Source of the DNA: Minisyncoccota bacterium
GTDB lineage: Bacteria > Patescibacteriota > Minisyncoccia > Phycocordibacterales > UBA2100
Direction: 5' to 3'
DNA length: 21,188 nucleotides
Assembly: GCA_016763615.1 (NCBI GenBank)
Contig: JAESTJ010000017.1
Coordinates: forward strand, 1 to 21,188
Shown: positions 5,908 through 12,480 of the stretch, piece by piece
How the letters are laid out: every line of letters begins with the position of its first letter
Position numbering within the stretch: position 1 is the first letter of the stretch
The notes under the pieces: model-generated
What the model was told of the DNA's origin: nothing
The model's input: the letters and a program-made list of their open reading frames with translations, nothing else
The model's database searches: none
Position numbers and translations under genes: made by a program

Positions 5908-6408
5908 ATGAAATCAATCTACTTAATAGTTTGGTTTGGTGTAAAGGAAACGCTGACACACAAAGGTTACCGTGTTTTGTTTTTACTTGCGCTTGTTGTG
6001 ATGTTCATACTCTTTACTCTTATTCCAGCAATTTCTGTTCCAGGAAACGATTTTTTTTACCAACTTACTCTTTTCTCCCCTCTCGACTTCCTTGTAACAG
6101 TCCTGCTTTCTTTTACGTATGCTCTTTTCGTAACAATGCAGATATATTCGATGAAAAACAAGCGGAAAATTACTGACGTGGGAACAACTGTCGGAGGAGG
6201 AATTGGAGCTTTGGTTGCGGGCGTTGCAGGCACTGCTTTCTGTGCTTCGTGTTTAGCCCCTTTGTTTGCACTGTTTGGAATAGGGTTCGGAGGAGTTCTC
6301 TTTGTTCTTGAATACCGTCTATATTTCGTAATTGGTATTCTAGTACTTATGATTGTTGCCATTTATCTAACTGCACGTAAAATACAGAGAGTTTGTGAAA
6401 ATTGTTGA
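5908..6408 (+). CDS. Membrane protein with intramembrane and C-terminal CxxC pairs
   Basis: This 166-residue protein starts at ATG 5908, preceded by a Shine-Dalgarno-like GAGAGG (5898-5903) 4 nt upstream; the same frame is also open from 5710 because of the upstream frameshift. Hydrophobic spans lie at about 23-45, 57-80, 93-125 and 135-153. A CASC motif (C112, C115) sits within a glycine-rich span, and the protein ends CENC (C163, C166). A membrane cysteine pair plus a terminal pair resembles the general plan of Mer transporters, but I cannot place it in a named family. Its position between GDCCxC-type and rhodanese genes supports a metal or thiol role, which is inference. Confidence 0.7.
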   Translation: MKSIYLIVWFGVKETLTHKGYRVLFLLALVVMFILFTLIPAISVPGNDFFYQLTLFSPLDFLVTVLLSFTYALFVTMQIYSMKNKRKITDVGTTVGGGIGALVAGVAGTAFCASCLAPLFALFGIGFGGVLFVLEYRLYFVIGILVLMIVAIYLTARKIQRVCENC

Positions 6409-6440
6409 ACTTATTAACATTACCAATTAATTATTACATT

Positions 6441-6782
6441 ATGTTGAATACGATAACAACCGAAGAAGTGAGGAAGAAAATAGACGCAGGCGAGGATTTT
6501 ATTCTTACAGACGTACTAGCTGCTAACAGCTTTGAAGCTAGACATATCCCGAACGCAAAAAGTGTGCCGTATAGTACAAACTTTCTCGAGGATTTTGAAA
6601 AAACAATAAACGCTGCGAAGGACGCAGATATTGTTGTCTACTGTGCGAGTAGCGGATGTCAGTTGAGTGTTCTAGCTGCCAATCTGCTAGTTGATGCAGG
6701 ATATAGTAATGTTTCCCATTTTGTAGATGGTCTAGCAGGCTGGATGCAAGCAGGAGAAAAATTTGAAGGTGAAGCGGTCTAA
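6441..6782 (+). CDS. Single-domain rhodanese-like sulfurtransferase
   Basis: The 113-residue protein has the rhodanese fold markers: an N-terminal ITTEEVRKKI helix, ILTDVLAANSFEARHIPNAKSVPY, and the active-site loop YCASSGCQLS with C68 as the likely persulfide cysteine and a second cysteine (C73) nearby. It ends LVDAGYSNVSHFVDGLAGWMQAG, the usual C-terminal motif. Rhodaneses carry sulfane sulfur on the active cysteine and pass it to thiols or cyanide. ATG 6441 gives the normal length; a further in-frame ATG at 6402 would overlap the upstream gene. It is the last gene of the metal operon and ends just before direct repeat R2. Confidence 0.85.
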   Translation: MLNTITTEEVRKKIDAGEDFILTDVLAANSFEARHIPNAKSVPYSTNFLEDFEKTINAAKDADIVVYCASSGCQLSVLAANLLVDAGYSNVSHFVDGLAGWMQAGEKFEGEAV

Positions 6783-6789
6783 CCTATGC

Positions 6790-6858
6790 TAATACGTACC
6801 AATATTCTCATATATGACAGGTACTAAAGTTTTCCAAGCTTCTCGATTGTCTCCACAT
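6790..6858. repeat. Direct repeat R2, right flank of the metal-resistance operon
   Basis: Matches R1 (3713-3782) over its length, with a few substitutions and one indel. Same orientation, 3077 bp from R1, starting 8 bp after the rhodanese stop codon. Unlike R1 it is not followed by the tRNA-tail element but by a GC-rich terminator hairpin. Confidence 0.85.
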
Positions 6859-6861
6859 TTG

Positions 6862-6896
6862 TTAATAAAACCGCCGCGATCAAAAATCACGGCGGT
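6862..6896 (-). terminator. Terminator of the histidine phosphatase gene
   Basis: ACCGCCGCGAT (6870-6880) pairs with ATCACGGCGGT (6886-6896) around a 5-nt loop. On the minus strand the one non-Watson-Crick pair becomes G-U, and the stem is followed by TTTTATT. It sits just past the end of the minus-strand gene. Confidence 0.8.
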
Positions 6897-6906
6897 CTTG
6901 CTTGCT

Positions 6907-7575
6907 TCAAAGTTTTCCATCCCAAGGAACGTAATTGTCGAGTTTGCATTCCAATGTGCCTTCAGAACAACACTGAAACGCTAGGACTGACGCATTTTTG
7001 AAAGTATTTCTACTCTCGTAGCGAGAGTACCACTCTTGCACCGTCGATTTCGAGAGGATCCGCCACATGCACATCAACCACATACCGTGAGCTGCTACTA
7101 AGACCTTTTCTCCACCGTGGAAAAGCCGAATGTCGGTGTAAAAACTGTGTGCGCGCACTTCTACATCAGAGCATGATTCTCCACCCTCCGCCGCAACATG
7201 ATGATAGTAGCCGTCTCGCTTCGATAGTTTTTCAGCATCTGGATACCTAGTAATAACTTTCGCACGTGGATACTGGTGCCAAGCTCCCATGCGACGCTCA
7301 TCTAGTCTGGCGTCTTCTATATACTCTCGGCTAGGACTCATAACTTCCATGAGTCGTTTGGTGCGAAAATATGTTGAAGTAAAGCGTGTGTCAAACTCGC
7401 CAAACCGGGAGCGCACAAACTCTCCGGTTATGGCAGCTTGCTCCTCACCACGTTCAGTTAGCTCAGCAAGATGATTGGGTATATCACCTGAAACAAACTT
7501 TTGATGGTTTGTGTTGTGTTTTCCTTCTGGGTGTCGCACAAAAACCAATATTTCTGGTACGTCAATCTGTGTCAC
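6907..7575 (-). CDS. Histidine phosphatase superfamily protein (phosphoglycerate mutase-like)
   Basis: This 222-residue protein has the catalytic R14-H15 in VRHPEGKHN (a proline in place of the usual glycine of RHG), LTERGEEQA, a STYFRTKR segment supplying a phosphate-pocket arginine, E93 in DERRMG, GESCSDVEVR, and the second catalytic histidine H163 in AAHGMW. It forms a phosphohistidine intermediate to remove or move phosphate from small molecules; the substrate is unknown. The start is GTG at 7575: an in-frame stop lies just upstream, and AAAGGA is placed as a Shine-Dalgarno sequence. There is no signal peptide, so it is cytoplasmic. It is transcribed divergently from the secreted metallopeptidase, with about 190 bp between the starts, and it is the only minus-strand gene in the accessory region. 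Confidence 0.85.
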   Translation of the reverse strand: MTQIDVPEILVFVRHPEGKHNTNHQKFVSGDIPNHLAELTERGEEQAAITGEFVRSRFGEFDTRFTSTYFRTKRLMEVMSPSREYIEDARLDERRMGAWHQYPRAKVITRYPDAEKLSKRDGYYHHVAAEGGESCSDVEVRAHSFYTDIRLFHGGEKVLVAAHGMWLMCMWRILSKSTVQEWYSRYESRNTFKNASVLAFQCCSEGTLECKLDNYVPWDGKL

Positions 7576-7764
7576 TGCCTATTCCTTTCATATATCTATT
7601 CGTTAGAGTACTCCATTTGTTTACCTTTGCAAGAAACCGATATGAACGGTGGGCAGCGAGTACTTAACGAGGTACGAGTTTTCCAATTTCAAAATATACG
7701 AGTAACTCAAATTAAACCCACTCTTCAATCTACTTTTTCGGTTTCTGTGTCATAATTGTTGCAT

Positions 7765-9432
7765 ATGACAACTGGTGCATACAAAAAGTTGTTTGCCTTT
7801 GTTTTTGGTTTGTTTTTTATACTTTCACCAAATACTGCCCAAGCACAAACATTCAATTCTAACCTATTGGCACAAATTGAGAGCTTACTGCAAACAGTAT
7901 TGGAACTACAAAATAAACTTATTAAAATTGAGGGTGGAGACGCAACCGCTAACTCGTTACATGAGTCTATAAATCAGTTAAATATCCAGTCCGAGAATGT
8001 GATTTGTCGTGGAATTAATATCACACTTTGGCGTGGAATACAGAATAAAGAAGTTTCTGATTTACAAACGTATTTACGTTCAACTGGTGATTATATATAT
8101 CCTGAAATTACTGGTTATTATGGGCGCGTTACAGAGAGTGCTGTAAAACTATGGCAGTCGAGAAACAATGTCGTGACCAGCGGAACCCCCGAGTCTACCG
8201 GTTTTGGCGTCTTCGGGCCTGCTTCTCAAGCTAAAGTTAAATCGCTTTGCCAAAAGAGTAATTCCCTTGCTACTGTGACAACAACTCAGACAAAGTGCGT
8301 TCAATATTACAACCCAGTTTGTTCTGTAGGCACTATTAGCTTAAGTGCTGGACTCGACTATCAGGGCTGCCTACTACCACGACGATGTGTTTCTACTTCA
8401 TCTGGTAGTGAATATTTTAAGGGTATTCAAAGTGGTGGTATTGCGCGTACTTTGAGAGCTCCAGTTTCCAATCGAGGTAGAGAGGTATCTTCTGTGGGCA
8501 AAAATACGTGTCGCGATTTCGAATATTATGATTCCCGAATTGGTTTATGCCGTGCGAACAACGGAGTGATAGGGAGTAATCCTACTGAAAGCAGTGATTC
8601 TTACGTTCAAACGTTTGATCATAAAGGTGTCTACGAGGATGATGAAAGCCCTTTTGTGGTTTATTCAGTACGCAACGGAGACTTTGCGTTAGTGCAGGAA
8701 GCGTATAACCTTACACAAAGCGAGAGAACTCTTGCGGAAAATATGCTTCAACACAGAGCTATTTGGGATTTAATCAAATTAATTTTCGGAAATGTCACCG
8801 TGTTCGATGGGGTTGTTGAATTCTCAATATTTAGTGACGGAAACGGAGGTACTTTTGCGTACGTCGCCAAAGCAATAGAAGACATTAGAAACTGGGCTCT
8901 TGCAGTTGATCCTGCAGATATTATACAGAGCGATGGACATGAGTTTTTAGATTTGGAGGACTTCTTAGAAACACTGCTACATGAGTTTACACATGTGTTT
9001 ACGCTTGATGGCGCTCAACTGAACCCTTATGCTACGGAAAGTGAATGCACATCGACCTATTTTGCTGGGGAAGATTATGGATGTAGTAATAAGAATTCTT
9101 ATATGAATACTTTTTACAAAAGATTTTGGGAAGGTGCACTCTATGACGAATATCAATATGCTGTCGGTACGTGCCAGGGAGAAACTTGCTTAGATACCGA
9201 ATACGATTTTTATGCTAGGCACGAAGAAAAATTCGTAAGCCCTTTTGCATTTCGCGGTCCTGAGGAGGACATTGCCGAGTCGTTTACTTATTTCGTTCTT
9301 GCTGAAAAGCCGGAAAACAACTCAATATGGGAACGAAAGCTTCTTTTCTTCTATGAATTTCCAGAAATGGTTAGTCTCAGGCAAGAATTACAGAGAGGTT
9401 TGCTCAAAGTTCACGAAACAATATCAAGGTAA
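7765..9432 (+). CDS. Secreted peptidoglycan-binding zinc metallopeptidase
   Basis: The 555-residue protein has a signal peptide (1-27, ending AQA) and a short coiled-coil-like segment (about 33-55). A peptidoglycan-binding domain follows at about 81-162, with VSDLQTYLRSTGDY and YYGRVTESAVKLWQ. Next comes a six-cysteine-type module (178-208, CVQYYNPVC...CLLPRRC) that recalls Kazal-like inhibitor repeats. The C-terminal region carries HEFTH (406-410) and a downstream glutamate (E505 in EEDIAESFTYF), the layout of a gluzincin-type zinc peptidase. ATG 7765 is preferred over a TTG at 7756, because CATAAT (7751-7756) would give a leaderless transcript. It probably acts outside the cell on its own or a neighbour's wall or surface proteins. 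The exact peptidase family is not recognised. Confidence 0.8.
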   Translation: MTTGAYKKLFAFVFGLFFILSPNTAQAQTFNSNLLAQIESLLQTVLELQNKLIKIEGGDATANSLHESINQLNIQSENVICRGINITLWRGIQNKEVSDLQTYLRSTGDYIYPEITGYYGRVTESAVKLWQSRNNVVTSGTPESTGFGVFGPASQAKVKSLCQKSNSLATVTTTQTKCVQYYNPVCSVGTISLSAGLDYQGCLLPRRCVSTSSGSEYFKGIQSGGIARTLRAPVSNRGREVSSVGKNTCRDFEYYDSRIGLCRANNGVIGSNPTESSDSYVQTFDHKGVYEDDESPFVVYSVRNGDFALVQEAYNLTQSERTLAENMLQHRAIWDLIKLIFGNVTVFDGVVEFSIFSDGNGGTFAYVAKAIEDIRNWALAVDPADIIQSDGHEFLDLEDFLETLLHEFTHVFTLDGAQLNPYATESECTSTYFAGEDYGCSNKNSYMNTFYKRFWEGALYDEYQYAVGTCQGETCLDTEYDFYARHEEKFVSPFAFRGPEEDIAESFTYFVLAEKPENNSIWERKLLFFYEFPEMVSLRQELQRGLLKVHETISR

Positions 9433-9463
9433 CAGCGAAGGTAGAACTCTAAAAAATAGACAC

Positions 9464-9556
9464 CGAGCCATCTTTGGTCCACTAGAATGACAAAGTCCCG
9501 AAGCGGTTAGCTTGTGGGGCCTTTGTTATTCTTTAGTAAAGGCAGCCGAGTCCTCT
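9464..9556. repeat. Degenerate relic of the tRNA-3'-end element
   Basis: The left edge cgagccatctttggtcca (9464-9481) matches the 18-nt tRNA-Ala tail at 15 of 18 positions. A terminator-like hairpin follows. The right edge tttagtaaaggcagccgagt (9532-9551, continuing cctct) matches element copy 2 at 3934-3958 with one mismatch. The whole is about 93 bp, less than half of copies 1 and 2, and lacks their middle part. The rest of 9433-9659 shows nothing else except the promoter of the next gene. Confidence 0.6.
9490..9530 (+). terminator. Terminator after the metallopeptidase gene
   Basis: ACAAAG-t-CCC (9490-9499) pairs with GGG-c-CTTTGT (9517-9526), with an inner AAGC / GCTT stem, followed by T-rich TATTC. 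It lies inside the element relic, so the relic may serve as the gene's terminator. Confidence 0.6.
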
Positions 9557-9659
9557 GTACTCTTGTGCAAGTATTTACATAGTAAGGATTCAATTTTCCA
9601 AAAAACAATATAAACTTTACATAATCTCTTGCCCCTCAAATTTGCTACAATGACACGGA

Positions 9660-11261
9660 ATGTGGCCATTGAAGGTAAAAAATGCGGTGATACTCTTATT
9701 CCTTACGGTCGTAGGACTACTTATTTTAAGCGGTGCAATAATATCGAGAGGTAAAACTACACCGATAGCCTTTACTAACGTGGCTGAAAAAATGGACATT
9801 GGGAATGGACGTATTAACGGCATTGCTTGGGTAGATTACGACAACGACGGTGATTTGGACTTATTCTCTGCACGGTTATATAGAAATGATGGCGGCTCTT
9901 TCACGGATGTCACCGTAGAATCTGGACTAGATCCAGAAGACTACGGACAAGGAATTGCAGCAGCAGATATCAATAACGACGGTTGTCTCGACGTGTACGT
10001 GACCCGTTCGTTTAAGAATGACCGCCTCTGGAAGAACAACTGTGATGGAACATTTACCGATGTAGCACTTGAATCCGGAATCGAAAACTACTCGGAACCT
10101 ACTGGAGTAGCTTGGAGCGATTACAACAATGACGGGTTTATTGATATTTACGTTGCAAATAATTCTGGCCTAGCTGACCCGGCAAACTACACTGCAGACC
10201 TTTACGTTCCAAATAGGCTCTTTAGGAATAATAAAGATGGGACATTCACTGAGGTTGCACAGACATCTGGAGTTACTGGACTCACTACGTGTTATCCAAA
10301 AGAACTCCGCAAAAAAGGTGATTTTGGGCAATTATTGAAGGACAATTTCAAAGTTGCTTTTCAACCAATCTGGGTAGATTACAATGATGATTCACTTCCT
10401 GATCTTTTTGTGGCAACCGATACTTTTGTAAGCCCTTTATATAAAAACAATGGAGATGGAACATTCACCGATGTAACAGAGGAGAGTGGGCTATGTCGTC
10501 TTAATACGGGAATGGGAGTTACTGTGTCTGACGTTGATAATGATGGTGATATGGATATATACGTTGCAAACTCAAGTGAAAATTATCTTTGGATAAATGA
10601 AGGAGGCTTTTTTACTGAATCTGCCAAAAAGGCCGGTATAGCAGAAATTGGCGTAGGCTGGGGCTTAAACTTTTTCGACTACGATAACGATGGCGATGAA
10701 GATTTGTACGTGGCAAATGGACGCTTGATGGCAGGCGATCAGTACACTGATAATAAAGGGTCGGACCTCGACGTGCTTTATGAGAACTTAGGTGGATTAT
10801 TTTTTAAAGAAGTATCTTCTGAGGTTATGCAAATAGCAAACTACCCAAGCACTGGGTCAGCGGTGGGTGACTACAACAATGATGGTTTCGTTGATCTCTT
10901 TGTAACGCATTTTATAAAGAATTCCGAAGAAGCCAAACATAACCTATGGAAGAATAGTGGGAATGACAACAATTGGATTACCATTATTGTTGAAGGGACA
11001 ACGACTAATCGAGCAGCTATTGGGGCGAAAGTAGTATTAATGACCAAAGATGGAAAAACCCAAACAAGAGTAGTGCGAAGTGGCGAATCATTCAACTCTC
11101 AAAATTCGCTGTGGCTTACATTCGGACTCGGTAAGAATCGAGGAATTAAAATACTTACCATATATTGGCCTAGTGGAGTTACACAAATAATAGAAAATCC
11201 AAAAATAAATGAGATACTACGAGTACTAGAAAGGCAACAGTCCACTAAAAGTGCTCTGTAG
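9660..11261 (+). CDS. VCBS/FG-GAP repeat protein with C-terminal ASPIC/UnbV domain
   Basis: The 533-residue protein has an N-terminal hydrophobic anchor or signal (about 9-30) and seven calcium-binding-type loops of the DxDNDGDxD kind, such as DYDNDGDLDLF, DINNDGCLDVY, DVDNDGDMDIY and DYNNDGFVDLF, spaced as blades of a beta-propeller. It ends with an ASPIC/UnbV-like domain (NWITIIVEG, AAIGAKVVL, GESFNSQNS, LTIYWPSG), as in CRTAC1-like proteins. Such proteins sit on the cell surface or are secreted and bind ligands or other cells; no enzymatic residues are known. TACAAT at 9646-9651 lies 8 nt before the ATG. It is a single-gene unit ended by the hairpin at 11351-11378. Confidence 0.9.
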   Translation: MWPLKVKNAVILLFLTVVGLLILSGAIISRGKTTPIAFTNVAEKMDIGNGRINGIAWVDYDNDGDLDLFSARLYRNDGGSFTDVTVESGLDPEDYGQGIAAADINNDGCLDVYVTRSFKNDRLWKNNCDGTFTDVALESGIENYSEPTGVAWSDYNNDGFIDIYVANNSGLADPANYTADLYVPNRLFRNNKDGTFTEVAQTSGVTGLTTCYPKELRKKGDFGQLLKDNFKVAFQPIWVDYNDDSLPDLFVATDTFVSPLYKNNGDGTFTDVTEESGLCRLNTGMGVTVSDVDNDGDMDIYVANSSENYLWINEGGFFTESAKKAGIAEIGVGWGLNFFDYDNDGDEDLYVANGRLMAGDQYTDNKGSDLDVLYENLGGLFFKEVSSEVMQIANYPSTGSAVGDYNNDGFVDLFVTHFIKNSEEAKHNLWKNSGNDNNWITIIVEGTTTNRAAIGAKVVLMTKDGKTQTRVVRSGESFNSQNSLWLTFGLGKNRGIKILTIYWPSGVTQIIENPKINEILRVLERQQSTKSAL

Positions 11262-11342
11262 TGGCAATCGAATTCCTTGAACTCTCCGCGTGATTCCAAT
11301 CGAAAGTGTTCTGAGAAACTATTTCTTTACTGCTCTCAATAA

Positions 11343-11383
11343 TAAAAAGACAGGCTGATATTTTCTAATATCAACCTGTTTTC
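11343..11383. terminator. Bidirectional terminator between convergent genes
   Basis: CAGGCTGATATT (11351-11362) pairs with AATATCAACCTG (11367-11378) around a 4-nt loop. T-runs lie on both sides: TTTT after it on the plus strand and TCTTTTTATT on the minus strand. The stem is perfect on the minus strand when one G-U pair is allowed. Confidence 0.75.
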
Positions 11384-11398
11384 ATCATTTGTCTTATT

Positions 11399-11992
11399 TT
11401 ATGGTTGCACGTCTGGAATAGAAGTCCCTCTAACTTGCATAAAAGGTCTTTTGGCGCGCACGAGAAGCGTGCCTAAAACCCAATCAGCAAGAGGAACAAC
11501 CGTATTAAAGTTGGATCCCATATGCCGATGATGCAGTATATGGTGGGCATTAAGTTTTTTAAAAACCCACGTTCCTTCAAGCCATCCATCTCTTGGAGCA
11601 TGCATGCGCCAATGAAGGTATTCATAAAGTGCGAAGTAGCAGCTAAATGTTAAGAAGCTAACTGTACACAACAGAATAGCTTCTGTTTGGTATCCAAACT
11701 CGTACACCCATATAGCAATGGGTAAAGGTCCTAATAGCATGCCCACTATTATAATCACAGGGCCATTCCACCACGCCATAGGTATTTTACTTCGACTTTT
11801 CTTATCACGAGTGTGATAGGTATCGTCGGCTTTGAAAACTTTATGGTGTACTAAAGCGTGCGTCTCGAACGGATAGGAGAAGCCTCCCACCACTTGATGC
11901 ATGATTTTTTTGTGTAACACCCACTCAAAAAATGAAGCATAGATCACACCCAAGATGAATGTCTTCAGAACAATAACGAAAAGAAAAAACAC
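11399..11992 (-). CDS. Fatty acid hydroxylase / sterol desaturase superfamily membrane enzyme
   Basis: The 197-residue integral membrane protein has the di-iron histidine boxes of this superfamily: HKKIMH (27-32), HALVHH (45-50), HWRMH (127-131) and HHILHHRH (150-157), with hydrophobic spans between them. These enzymes use O2 and a di-iron centre to hydroxylate or desaturate lipids or carotenoids. The short length fits the carotenoid-hydroxylase-like subgroup, but the substrate cannot be told. The start is GTG at 11992, with AAGGAG (minus strand, 12004-11999) 6 nt upstream, one of the clearest Shine-Dalgarno sites here. It is convergent with the VCBS gene and shares its terminator. An oxygen-using lipid enzyme is noteworthy in a reduced genome. 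Confidence 0.85.
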   Translation of the reverse strand: MFFLFVIVLKTFILGVIYASFFEWVLHKKIMHQVVGGFSYPFETHALVHHKVFKADDTYHTRDKKSRSKIPMAWWNGPVIIIVGMLLGPLPIAIWVYEFGYQTEAILLCTVSFLTFSCYFALYEYLHWRMHAPRDGWLEGTWVFKKLNAHHILHHRHMGSNFNTVVPLADWVLGTLLVRAKRPFMQVRGTSIPDVQP

Positions 11993-12230
11993 CGTGTACT
12001 CCTTCCATAATTCTCATTTACAAAGAACCAACTTTGATTGTAGCAGTATTTGGGGATTTATAGGTTAATAAATTTATTTTTCCTGTGTAACTATTTATGG
12101 CGTAAATTGAGTCAAATCTTCGAAATTTTGCAAGTGCATTGTTGCACAAGGTCGTTGCAAAAGGTTAAAATTAGGAGCACCATTACAAGGCACCTAGCAA
12201 ATCAAGGTGCTTATCAGCTAAAGAAATACT
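11993..12230. other. Intergenic stretch without a recognised gene
   Basis: No convincing gene. It contains a small GTGCA-TTGT-TGCAC hairpin flanked by TTGCAA repeats (around 12127-12160) and an imperfect stem AAG(g)CACCT / AGGTGCTT (12188-12213). These could structure the leader of the small ORFs that follow. Longer open frames crossing it have no coding character. Confidence 0.4.
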
Positions 12231-12308
12231 ATGGAAGAAAACACAGAGAACAACGAAAGTGGGGAAGACACCACTGGAGAAGAAAAGAAAGAGGAAGGCG
12301 GAGAATAA
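12231..12308 (+). CDS. Very small acidic ORF (25 residues)
   Basis: ATG 12231 to TAA 12306-12308 encodes 25 residues, mostly Glu, Asn, Gly and Thr, with no hydrophobic segment. It ends 36 nt before a second small ORF of similar composition, and both precede a strong terminator. No family is recognised. A coding role is supported only by the tandem arrangement and the terminator. Confidence 0.35.
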   Translation: MEENTENNESGEDTTGEEKKEEGGE

Positions 12309-12344
12309 GTACCGCTGCTCCTGCTTACTAATAAATAAAACACT

Positions 12345-12428
12345 ATGTGCGAAGGATCCGACACATGTAATTGCCACAAGGAGGCATCTACAGAAGAAAA
12401 TTCCGAAGCAGAAACTGCAACTGAATAA
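12345..12428 (+). CDS. Very small Cys-rich acidic ORF (27 residues)
   Basis: ATG 12345 to TAA 12426-12428 encodes 27 residues. The N-terminal part has C2, C8, C10 and H11 (CEGSDTCNCH), a possible soft-metal or zinc site, followed by a Glu/Thr/Ala-rich tail like that of the preceding small ORF. The stop codon lies inside the left arm of the terminator at 12421-12470. The CNC pattern echoes the Cys-rich tail of the DoxX protein downstream. No family is recognised; it may be a small metal-binding peptide or not translated at all. Confidence 0.45.
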   Translation: MCEGSDTCNCHKEASTEENSEAETATE

Positions 12429-12470
12429 CAAAAAACCCCGCATTTTATTGCGGGGTTTTTTGTTATTCAG
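12421..12470. terminator. Strong bidirectional terminator
   Basis: Two perfect 22-nt arms (12421-12442 and 12449-12470) with a 6-nt loop. The core is AAAAAACCCCGCA / TGCGGGGTTTTTT, with A-runs and T-runs on both strands. It serves the small ORFs on the plus strand and the membrane-protein gene on the minus strand. Confidence 0.9.
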
Positions 12471-12480
12471 TAGAAAAAAC

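Noticed and set aside
5710..6408. A single 232-residue zinc-ribbon and membrane fusion protein
   Set aside because: The middle part reads out of frame compared with the GDCCxC pattern, and the second half has its own ribosome site and ATG.
12050..12331. A 93-residue plus-strand open frame
   Set aside because: Basic, low-complexity translation out of frame with the small acidic ORF; no start signal or family features.
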